Below are positions 34,115 through 39,862 of a stretch of DNA of 39,862 nt, one piece after another. The notes beneath the pieces were generated by a model. It had not been told where the DNA came from, made no database searches, and saw only the letters and a list, made by a program, of their open reading frames with translations. How positions within the stretch are numbered: the first letter of the stretch is position 1; every line of letters starts with the position of its first letter. A program made the translations under genes and the position numbers. Source of the stretch: DASXVX01 sp036504075. Its GTDB lineage: Bacteria; Bacillota; Sulfobacillia; Symbiobacteriales; Symbiobacteriaceae. The stretch covers positions 1 to 39,862 of the forward strand of contig DASXVX010000044.1 of the NCBI GenBank assembly GCA_036504075.1. The letters are read 5' to 3'.

Positions 34115-34537
34115 ATGGAGATCCGGGACCAGATCACCCAGGACCAACTGGTGGACGTGCGGCGGCCCTGGCAGACCTACACGGAGGCGCAGCAGGGCGC
34201 CCTGCTGGTAGACCTCTCGGAATCGCTCAGGCGCCGGGCGGCGGAGCTTGAGGACCGCACGCTGGTCAAGTCGTACCTGGGTTTCGCCCGAGCGGCGGAC
34301 CAGGCCGGCAACGCCCTCGTCCGGAAGGCAGACATCCCCTTCGTGCCCGATCCGCCGTTCTCGTGGGCCGGCCGGTCTCTGGATGAGGTGAACGACCGCC
34401 TGTCCGAGATCACCGCCTGGGCGTCGTCTACGGCGGTGGCCGTCGACCAGCCCCCGGACGTGCGGCAGGCCGCCCTGGAGTTGAGCGAGTCCGGTCACGA
34501 ACTGGGCCGCCAGCTTGAGCGGCAGCGTTCCCGGTAG
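34115..34537 (+). CDS. hypothetical helical protein
   Basis: This 140-aa protein is not recognised. It is predicted mostly helical and soluble (EAQQGALLVDLSESLRRRAA, ALELSESGHELGRQLERQ). Clear ribosome binding site GAAGGAG 7 nt before ATG 34115. No signal peptide, membrane segment or known motif. It lies between the coiled-coil gene and a large inverted repeat that may end its transcript. Confidence 0.6.
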   Translation: MEIRDQITQDQLVDVRRPWQTYTEAQQGALLVDLSESLRRRAAELEDRTLVKSYLGFARAADQAGNALVRKADIPFVPDPPFSWAGRSLDEVNDRLSEITAWASSTAVAVDQPPDVRQAALELSESGHELGRQLERQRSR

Positions 34538-34569
34538 AGAACATCAACCGCCAGGCGTGGGAAAGGGAA

Positions 34570-34690
34570 CCGGTCGGGCTACTTGCAGCTTACCCGTTGG
34601 CGCTCTGAGGCTGTCAAGGCTCACGCGGGATAGCAACGACGGGACCTTGACAGCCGGCGCCAACGGGTACAATCGGGCAAGCCCGACCGG
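34570..34690. repeat. 121-bp nested inverted repeat (three perfect stems)
   Basis: Three nested perfect arms: 34570-34580 with 34680-34690 (11 bp, CCGGTCGGGCT), 34592-34603 with 34657-34668 (12 bp, ACCCGTTGGCGC), 34609-34619 with 34645-34655 (11 bp, GGCTGTCAAGG). They are separated by an 11-nt by 11-nt internal loop, a 5-nt by 1-nt loop and a 25-nt terminal loop. A TTGACA (34647-34652) and TACAAT (34668-34673) pair 15 nt apart lies in the right arm, upstream of spoVG. No T-run. It could be a structured RNA, a recombination site, a small non-autonomous element or a regulator of spoVG. Confidence 0.7.
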
Positions 34691-34738
34691 CTCCCCCCCT
34701 CGTCCGCCGAAAGAATGATGTTGAGAGGAGAGAGCGCT

Positions 34739-35050
34739 TTGAGCGAGGCCAGGAGCAAGTTGCTTCCCATCACTGCCGTCCAGTTGCACGACGTAGGGGA
34801 TGCGGGTCCGACGAAAGCGATCGGGAGCGTGACGATCGGCGACGCCTTCGTGGTGCATGGCGTGCGGGTCGTGAACTCCGAGAAGGGGCTCTTCGTGGCC
34901 ATGCCGCAGCGGAAGGACGGGGACCGGTATCGGGATGTTGCGCACCCGGTCACGTCGGAGATGCGGGCCATGATGGCGCACGCCGTGCTGGAGGAGTACG
35001 AGCGGATGAAGTCCCGGGAGGTGTCTGAGCGGGGTCGGGCGAGTCGGTAG
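34739..35050 (+). CDS. spoVG: SpoVG-family regulator
   Basis: This 103-aa protein matches SpoVG: ITAVQLHDVGD..PTKAIGSVTIGDAFVVHGVRVV, then GLFVAMPQRKDGD.YRDVAHPVTSEMRAMM. SpoVG is a small DNA/RNA-binding regulator of late growth, division and sporulation genes in Bacillota; here the copy lies in an accessory region. TTG at 34739 has GAGGAGAG about 6 nt upstream; ATG at 34715 is in frame but with a poor site. It is preceded by the 121-bp inverted repeat and followed by a 56-aa gene and terminator. Confidence 0.88.
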   Translation: MSEARSKLLPITAVQLHDVGDAGPTKAIGSVTIGDAFVVHGVRVVNSEKGLFVAMPQRKDGDRYRDVAHPVTSEMRAMMAHAVLEEYERMKSREVSERGRASR

Positions 35051-35122
35051 TGCCCCAGCATTTCCCTCCGGCAGTATCAACAGCCACAGGACAGAATAGT
35101 GGTCATGGGAGGGAGTTGCCAA

Positions 35123-35293
35123 ATGGGCCAAGGCCAGGCACGCTTCCGAGTTCGGGAGATCGAGGTAGCCGACCCGGAGTGGCGGGTGGACCGGGCGCTG
35201 GACCTGTGGCGCCGGATGCTGACCACGCATCTGCACGAGGCCGCTCGTGGTAAGCCCAAAGGTGCCAAAGCAGACGAGGAGGCCCCAGCTTAA
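35123..35293 (+). CDS. small hypothetical protein
   Basis: This 56-aa protein starts MGQGQARFRVREIEVADPEW, has a helical middle (VDRALDLWRRMLTTHLHEA) and a basic/acidic tail. ATG at 35123 with GGGAGGGAG 7 nt upstream is convincing. Its last codons overlap the first arm of a terminator. Probably co-transcribed with spoVG. Function unknown. Confidence 0.6.
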   Translation: MGQGQARFRVREIEVADPEWRVDRALDLWRRMLTTHLHEAARGKPKGAKADEEAPA

Positions 35294-35312
35294 CCGCTGG
35301 GGCCTCCTTGTT
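35279..35312 (+). terminator. intrinsic terminator
   Basis: Perfect 11-bp stem GAGGCCCCAGC (35279-35289) / GCTGGGGCCTC (35296-35306), 6-nt loop, then CTTGTT. It ends the spoVG operon. The same stem sequence recurs at 36962-36990. Confidence 0.8.
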
Positions 35313-35625
35313 GCCTTCGTCTTCAGGGCGAACCCTGGCTCTTGCGCCTGGAAGGAGTTGCTCATACCCTTATTGAAGTACCGCAAAGCCGTACTATTCA
35401 GATGGTGCAGACGAAAACCTAAACGTCGAGTGCGATGGCTGTGAACGGATTTTCGGCGGGTCAGGCTCGAGCCCCCGTTCACAGCGGGTAGAGGCGTAGT
35501 CCCTGCAGACACCGAGTTTCAGCAAAGCATCCGACTCTTCCGGCGAGTTATATGACGACGATAGGTGTCGGTTCGGCAAGATATACTGACCATTCTACTC
35601 ATTTTGGCCGGTGGAGGGGAGAAGT
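35313..35625. other. 313-nt intergenic region with a long hairpin
   Basis: No convincing gene. It holds a perfect 11-bp inverted repeat GCTGTGAACGG (35438-35448) / CCGTTCACAGC (35475-35485) around a 26-nt loop that contains its own GGCTCGAGCC palindrome. A GATATACT sequence near 35578 may be the -10 of the next gene. Otherwise featureless. Confidence 0.5.
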
Positions 35626-36066
35626 GTGAACAGCGTGGGCGATTGGGTTGTTCGCCGCAATGCCGATATGGTCCTCGGATTCCTTCTCAACGCCTTTCTG
35701 TTTTTCATAGTTGGCATATTGAACGTCGATCTCCGCAATGTTTGGCTAGGCATAATCTGGCTCGTCGGGTCAGCCCTGTGGGTTTCGAACTTCCTCTGGA
35801 GTACCAAGACACCATACATCCGCATGACACCTGACCAAATGATCGTGGCTGCGGCGGTGGCTCTTCCTCGAAAGACGATCCCCTGGAACGGGATTGACCA
35901 TACACAGCGTGTTGGGGAGCGCCGGATCGACTTGTTCCTGAAAGATGGGACTCGGACAAAGGTCTACTTGCGGTTGGTTCCTCTCGATGACCGGGATGCG
36001 TTGGTGGAAGAGATTGAGCGGCGAGTGCAACTGTCTGGGCCACGGCAAACAAGCCCTTCCAACTGA
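35626..36066 (+). CDS. membrane protein with C-terminal PH-like domain
   Basis: This 146-aa protein has two transmembrane segments close together (VLGFLLNAFLFFIVGILNV and VWLGIIWLVGSALWVSNFLW). The following cytosolic part resembles bacterial PH-type domains (IRMTPDQMIVAAAVALPRKT, then IPWNGIDHTQRVGERRIDLF, LKDGTRTKVYLRLVPLDDRD). Such proteins are of unknown function. Start GTG at 35626 with GGAGGGGAG just upstream. Probable single gene. Confidence 0.7.
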   Translation: MNSVGDWVVRRNADMVLGFLLNAFLFFIVGILNVDLRNVWLGIIWLVGSALWVSNFLWSTKTPYIRMTPDQMIVAAAVALPRKTIPWNGIDHTQRVGERRIDLFLKDGTRTKVYLRLVPLDDRDALVEEIERRVQLSGPRQTSPSN

Positions 36067-36194
36067 CTCACAACAGTGCGAGGCTGAAGTGAGGCGCTCG
36101 TTCTCGCCGACAGCCGACCCGATGCACCATCTACGCCCGGCTAACAGGCGGCGAACAAGTGCGCCCGTCGTGCCCCCAGGCAAGGAGGACAACC

Positions 36195-36725
36195 ATGTGG
36201 ACCCCGGACAAGGCAAAACTAGTTAAGGTGCTCCTCCACTCTGAGGGCGACGATGTTGAGACTCCGTGGGCCGAAGATCTTGGTCCGGACCCGACTCGGC
36301 CAGGGGTCCGGTTGGTCCGACTTGGCAACGTACCGTTTCTCCACGCGAAGCCAACGTTTAGGGATGTGATCGCGGTGGAACACGACGACAAGTTTGGACG
36401 GCTTGCCTGGGACAGCCAAGGCGTACCGTTCAGTGAGATCGGCACCCGGATACATGAGGATGGCGGTCGCTGGGCGATGATCGTCGATTACAGACTTCGC
36501 AGGGATACGACCGACGAGCTTCAGGCCGCGTTTCGCCAGCTTGACCTTGCCGGTGAAGCGGCTGACATCATGGTCGAGGGCGCCTTCGTGCGACAGGACA
36601 GGCAGGGGGGACGAGCTTACCTTGCTGTGCCTACCCATTTGGATGTGCCGACCGTGCTCCGTATCCTGGACGATGCGCAACTCCCGCTTGAGTTGACCTT
36701 GGTTCATCCCTTGGATAACGACTGA
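36195..36725 (+). CDS. DUF4265-like protein
   Basis: This 176-aa protein has a DUF4265-type pattern: VETPWAEDLG, VRLVRLGNVPFLHAKPTFRD, VIAVEHDD and a later YLAVPTHLDVPTVLRIL segment. Members are of unknown function and some lie in toxin-immunity loci. Excellent ribosome binding site AAGGAGGACAACC before ATG 36195. No toxin gene is seen nearby. The 128 nt upstream carry no gene. Confidence 0.65.
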   Translation: MWTPDKAKLVKVLLHSEGDDVETPWAEDLGPDPTRPGVRLVRLGNVPFLHAKPTFRDVIAVEHDDKFGRLAWDSQGVPFSEIGTRIHEDGGRWAMIVDYRLRRDTTDELQAAFRQLDLAGEAADIMVEGAFVRQDRQGGRAYLAVPTHLDVPTVLRILDDAQLPLELTLVHPLDND

Positions 36726-37125
36726 CGAAACCGAAACGTGGCGGGTGCTACCCGATCCATAGGGTTTTCCCGTGCTCGGTACACCCTCATCGAGGTGGTG
36801 TAGTAGGCGCAAGCTTTCGCCCAGGCCTGCTCAACACGCGGCTGCACTTAATGCCGGCCTTATCGAGTGGTTCTACATATAGGAAGGGTTCTTCGAACGG
36901 CCGCCACAGGTGAGCCACTGGACGTTAGAACTCCCGCATGGCGGATTTGTCATCAACCTGAGGAGGCCCCAGCTGAGTGCTGGGGCCTCCCCACGATCAA
37001 GTTGTTTGCTAGATAATAGTAATCGGTTTCCATTAAAGGTAGGAGAACGGCCCGCCTTGTCGAATACAATCTATGGAAGGGTTGGATCAACAAACCCTAA
37101 ATCAATAGCGGAGGTGCTCCTCGAA
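36726..37125. other. 400-nt intergenic region with hairpin at 36962-36990
   Basis: No convincing gene. A perfect 12-bp hairpin GGAGGCCCCAGC (36962-36973) / GCTGGGGCCTCC (36979-36990) repeats the stem of the 35279 terminator but lacks a T-run. AT-richer DNA follows (36998-37110), probably holding the promoter of the next gene. An open frame running from 36910 through the hairpin is in frame with the next gene but has no start signals. Confidence 0.5.
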
Positions 37126-38259
37126 ATGGACCGGAAGTACATGGCTGGTACACGTTCGGAGGTAAAGACGCTGCAGGTGAAAACCGACCGGGGCTACGGC
37201 TGCGCCATCGAGTTCAATCCCAGCACCCTGGAGGTCACCCGCGTCAAAGACGCCAAGTTCCCGAGCGTGACCAAGGAGATGCAGACCGAAGGCTTCCACG
37301 ACGTGGTCTGGTTAGGCCGGGCGCGCATCTTCGACACCGCCCACTTTAACTACAGCCTGTTCCCCACGGTCCCGCCCGCCAACGTGACCGGTAACCAGAT
37401 CGCCGACTTCAACTTTGGCGAAACGGTCGATACCGACCTGGAAGAAGGGCCCGGTTTTGCTGTTCGTGAATGCACCCCCCTCCAGGCAGTAACGTTCTGG
37501 TGGCTGGAGGACGATGCCGCAGCCCAGGAAGGTGACCGGTTCACCGCCCGGGTACGGTTTGCGAACGGTTCAGCGACGGTCCAGGGGACGACCAGCACCG
37601 CCTTCACTTCTGCCTCTTCCTCAGAGCAGGCCACCATGGTCCTCCGGATGTTCGCCGTCTCGTACGATGAAATCCGTAAGCACTGCGGGGCGACGGACAA
37701 GGCCAGCCTCACCTTCGAGGTTGACGGCCATGATTTCGCCGGCAGCCTGACATTCGGCCTCGCTAACCCCAAGGTGAATGACCTGGACATGGTTTCGGTC
37801 CCCCAGCTTGACACGTCCGTTCGCGGCACACACCGTAAACTGTGGTGGCGCAGCCGGGTGATCATCTCGGCCTTTCCTCAGTACTGCCTCAATAACGAGC
37901 CCATGGATGTGCCCAGGGACTCAGCCTCGGACGGCATTGCCTGCGTGCGGTCCGGAAATGCCAAACGGGAGTTGTTCCTCGATGGCCCCGGGTATGCTGT
38001 CACGTGCTCTCCCACGCTGAACGCCATGGCCGTCTGGTGGCTGGAAGAGGCCGGCACGGCCGCTGAGGTAACCGCGACTTCATCCATCGGCGGGACCGAT
38101 GTCGTGATCGGCGCCACCACCATCACCGGCTTTACGTCGCTTACCGGCTCTGAAATGAGCCGCCTGGTCATCCGCATGGTACAGATTCCGCTCAGCTCCA
38201 TCCGGCAGGCGCTGGACGCCGACAGCAACCCGAAGCCCCAGACCGAAGCCGCCATGTAA
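37126..38259 (+). CDS. orphan protein with internal two-fold repeat
   Basis: This 377-aa protein is not recognised. Two segments resemble each other. Around 105-185: EEGPGFAVRECTPLQAVTFW, WLEDD, a Thr/Ser-rich strand region, then EQATMVLRMFAVSYDEIRKH. Around 285-370: LDGPGYAVTCSPTLNAMAVW, WLEEA, a Thr-rich strand region, then SEMSRLVIRMVQIPLSSIRQ. The composition suggests beta-rich domains, as in structural or binding proteins. No signal peptide or membrane segment. ATG at 37126 lies 9 nt after GGAGGTG; ATG at 37141 is possible. Terminator follows. Confidence 0.7.
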   Translation: MDRKYMAGTRSEVKTLQVKTDRGYGCAIEFNPSTLEVTRVKDAKFPSVTKEMQTEGFHDVVWLGRARIFDTAHFNYSLFPTVPPANVTGNQIADFNFGETVDTDLEEGPGFAVRECTPLQAVTFWWLEDDAAAQEGDRFTARVRFANGSATVQGTTSTAFTSASSSEQATMVLRMFAVSYDEIRKHCGATDKASLTFEVDGHDFAGSLTFGLANPKVNDLDMVSVPQLDTSVRGTHRKLWWRSRVIISAFPQYCLNNEPMDVPRDSASDGIACVRSGNAKRELFLDGPGYAVTCSPTLNAMAVWWLEEAGTAAEVTATSSIGGTDVVIGATTITGFTSLTGSEMSRLVIRMVQIPLSSIRQALDADSNPKPQTEAAM

Positions 38260-38272
38260 CGTTCCTCCTGAG

Positions 38273-38306
38273 GGGGCCGACCCGATTCGGGGTCGGCCCC
38301 GTATTA
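38273..38306 (+). terminator. intrinsic terminator after the orphan gene
   Basis: Perfect 11-bp stem GGGGCCGACCC (38273-38283) / GGGTCGGCCCC (38290-38300), 6-nt loop, followed by GTATTAGTTT. Confidence 0.75.
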
Positions 38307-38351
38307 GTTTATGAGGAGTAAACTTGACACCTGAAGGAGGATGCACTTTCG

Positions 38352-39566
38352 GTGAAGGTGCTGTTTTCGAACCGCCGATTCGTTTACTTGTGGGCGGGGC
38401 AGGTACTGTCACTTGCCGGAGACTGGGGACGCGACATGGCGCTCCTGTTCTGGGTTTTCAACACCACTGCGCATTCGCCGATGGCACGGGCAGGTCTTCT
38501 GATGGCCCAGTTCGGTCCGTCGTTGATCATCAGCCCGTTCGCCGGCGTTCTCGTCGACCGCTTTCGTGCCCGCAACGTACTCATATACTCCGATGTTACT
38601 CGCGGCCTGATCGCCGGTCTGCAGGTCTGGGCGATCGCCGCAGGCAGCCTCCAGGCTCTGATGCTCTTGATGGTTGCCAGTTCCATTGCGGCACAGTTCT
38701 TCTTGCCGGCCCGGTCAGTCTTCACACGTGAGATTGTCCCGCAAGACCAACTCTACGCTGCAAACAGCTTGAGCAACTCGCTCTATAACGCAATGACCAT
38801 CATAGGACCCGCACTGGGGTCTGTCGCGTACTTTGCCCTGGGCGGACCTCTCGTTCTGGCGCTTGACGGCGTTACGTTTCTGGCCTCGGCCCTATGTGTG
38901 ATGGTCATTGCAGCGCCGCCGGCCAGATCACGAGGCCGAGGTCCGGCGAAAGGCTTATGGATGGAATTCAAGGACGGACTCCGCTATGTTGCGGGGAGAC
39001 CGGCTCTATACGGCTTCTTCGGGGCAACCCTGGCACTTCTGCTTGGGACAGGACTATCCGCCGTTACAGACATCTTCCTGGTGACAGATGTTCTGCGGCT
39101 ACCCGAAAGCCGGGTCGCCTGGCTGCAAACAGTCCAGGGCGCCAGCATGTTGGCAGCAAGCCTCGGACTCGGTGCCCTGGCGGCCAAACTGCCCAAACCC
39201 GCGGTCGGGTACTCACTTAGCCTTCTGATCACAGCGGCTGGACTGATGGCAGCAGGAGTCGCTCCGAACCTGTTCGTGCTTCTGGGTGCCGGCGTAATCC
39301 TGGGAGTGGGAGATACCGCCGCCTCAATCTCCGGAGGCACTCTGATGCAAGTTGAGGTGGAGCCTCAGTACCTAGGGCGGGTTGCCGGCGCCTACCAGTC
39401 GATGTGTCGCGGCGCCTTTTTGGTGAGTTCACTCATTGCCGGCGGTGTCTTGTCCCTGGTCGGAGCCCGACTGTTGCTCGCCGTCGCAGGTGCTGTTGTT
39501 GCCCTTGGTGCTTTACTCCACATTCTGGCTCAACGCCGCGCACCCGGACTTAACGTCTCACAGTAA
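38352..39566 (+). CDS. major facilitator superfamily exporter
   Basis: This 404-aa protein has about 12 transmembrane helices. The cytosolic loop between helices 2 and 3 carries a motif-A variant (FAGVLVDRFRARN, about 57-69). N-terminus FSNRRFVYLWAGQVLSLAGD and overall layout fit the EntS/TetV-like drug or siderophore exporter branch. GTG at 38352 with AAGGAGG about 11 nt upstream. Substrate cannot be predicted. It is the last gene before a terminator and the right IS end. Confidence 0.88.
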   Translation: MKVLFSNRRFVYLWAGQVLSLAGDWGRDMALLFWVFNTTAHSPMARAGLLMAQFGPSLIISPFAGVLVDRFRARNVLIYSDVTRGLIAGLQVWAIAAGSLQALMLLMVASSIAAQFFLPARSVFTREIVPQDQLYAANSLSNSLYNAMTIIGPALGSVAYFALGGPLVLALDGVTFLASALCVMVIAAPPARSRGRGPAKGLWMEFKDGLRYVAGRPALYGFFGATLALLLGTGLSAVTDIFLVTDVLRLPESRVAWLQTVQGASMLAASLGLGALAAKLPKPAVGYSLSLLITAAGLMAAGVAPNLFVLLGAGVILGVGDTAASISGGTLMQVEVEPQYLGRVAGAYQSMCRGAFLVSSLIAGGVLSLVGARLLLAVAGAVVALGALLHILAQRRAPGLNVSQ

Positions 39567-39606
39567 CTGCGCCAGCAACAGCAGGAGACCTCCCCTCCAA
39601 AGGCAC

Positions 39607-39644
39607 GAGGCCCTCAGCTCACGCTGAGGGCCTCCTTGACTTCC
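39607..39644 (+). terminator. intrinsic terminator after the MFS gene
   Basis: Perfect 12-bp stem GAGGCCCTCAGC (39607-39618) / GCTGAGGGCCTC (39623-39634), 4-nt loop, then CTTGACTTCCTT. Stem closely resembles those at 35279 and 36962. Confidence 0.75.
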
Positions 39645-39722
39645 TTGGCGCCTTGGCGCCAGTAGATCTCAACATCGGTATCATCGCTCCCCGATTGTGC
39701 GGGTCCACATATTCCCCCGCTC

Positions 39723-39862
39723 GTAAGCGTCAAAAAGTCCCCACCGTGACGGTGAGGACTGCCTGATGGTACGCTATGATTTGGCAAGTCGGCAGGTTTG
39801 GGGCAGCGATTCCGACCAGGGGAGCAGTCGATCCAGGGCCGAACCTCTGGGCTCCGCCAGTT
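39723..39862 (+). mobile_element. IS66-like insertion sequence end (right window end)
   Basis: Exact inverted copy of 1-140, beginning GTAAGCGTCAAAAAGTCCCC and running off the window. The 8 bases before it (CCCCGCTC) differ from those at the left copy (CGTGGGGA), so these are two separate insertions of one element rather than one copy. Identity of exactly 140 bp suggests that the assembler stopped at a shared repeat. Confidence 0.6.

Noticed and set aside
34544..35512. 322-codon minus-strand open frame
   Set aside because: It is a shadow of spoVG and the small gene at 35123 and crosses the large inverted repeat and a terminator. No start signals or domain.
36910..37125. In-frame upstream extension of the orphan gene
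   Set aside because: It would translate through a strong 12-bp hairpin and AT-rich promoter-like DNA; ATG 37126 has a better ribosome binding site.
38311..38334. Tiny upstream frame MRSKLDT before the MFS gene, possible leader peptide
   Set aside because: No ribosome binding site and no paired attenuator hairpins; too short to support.
39700..39722. GGGTCCACATATTCCCCC near the right end looks like a decayed CRISPR repeat
   Set aside because: Only the first part resembles the repeat and there is no second copy at 61-nt spacing.

Overview
This is a GC-rich (by eye about 60-65 %) Bacillota-like sequence. The pointers are frequent GTG and TTG starts behind strong AGGAGG ribosome binding sites, AbrB- and SpoVG-family regulators, a SpoIID-like protein with a copper-amine-oxidase stalk domain, a PrgI/VirB4 Gram-positive type conjugation set, and a Rap/Phr-like peptide signalling pair. 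A high-GC spore-former lineage (Symbiobacterium-like or related) is a reasonable guess, but there is no rRNA or housekeeping gene to prove it. Both window ends carry the same 140-bp sequence in inverted orientation, starting GTAAGCG inward. They look like two copies of one IS66-like insertion sequence end, at which the assembly stopped.

1-11,340: a complete subtype I-E CRISPR-Cas locus, all on the minus strand. Array 2 (18 repeats) comes first, then cas1, a cas2-cas3 FUSION gene, cse1, cse2, cas7, cas5, cas6e and array 1 (17 full repeats plus a stump cut by the IS). Every cas gene overlaps or nearly touches the next. The Cas2-Cas3 fusion and the adaptation-first gene order are hallmarks of subtype I-F, yet all interference genes and the 29-nt repeat are I-E. 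No promoter is visible between array 2 and cas1, so array and operon may be one transcript.

11,341-13,500: a regulatory block. It holds a TPR protein followed 3 nt later by a 42-codon secreted peptide (Rap-Phr-like), an XRE repressor, and an AbrB-type zinc-finger-like regulator, with a shared GATAAC motif in the XRE and AbrB promoters. This is the type of control unit that governs conjugative elements such as ICEBs1.

13,500-24,485: a compact conjugation and segregation module. In order: a hypothetical gene, parC-like repeats, an actin-like ParM, a ParR-like protein, a ribbon-helix-helix accessory protein, a small HxH relaxase, a VirD4 coupling protein, two paralogous small membrane proteins, a VirB6-like channel protein, PrgI/VirB3, the VirB4 ATPase and an M23 wall hydrolase. 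The element is therefore a plasmid or an integrative conjugative element, and the CRISPR-Cas locus sits directly beside its control region.

24,486-31,394: its own consensus-like promoter drives three overlapping tyrosine recombinases (494, 925 and 826 aa), all with complete catalytic sets. The second has a duplicated N-terminal domain, and the last two have cysteine clusters. Base composition at third positions is visibly different from the conjugation genes.

31,395-39,722: looser cargo. It has two secreted proteins (one SpoIID-like), a coiled-coil protein, small hypotheticals, SpoVG, a PH-like membrane protein, a DUF4265-like protein, an orphan with an internal two-fold repeat, and an MFS exporter. 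These are interspersed with strong hairpins, including a 121-bp nested inverted repeat at 34,570-34,690.
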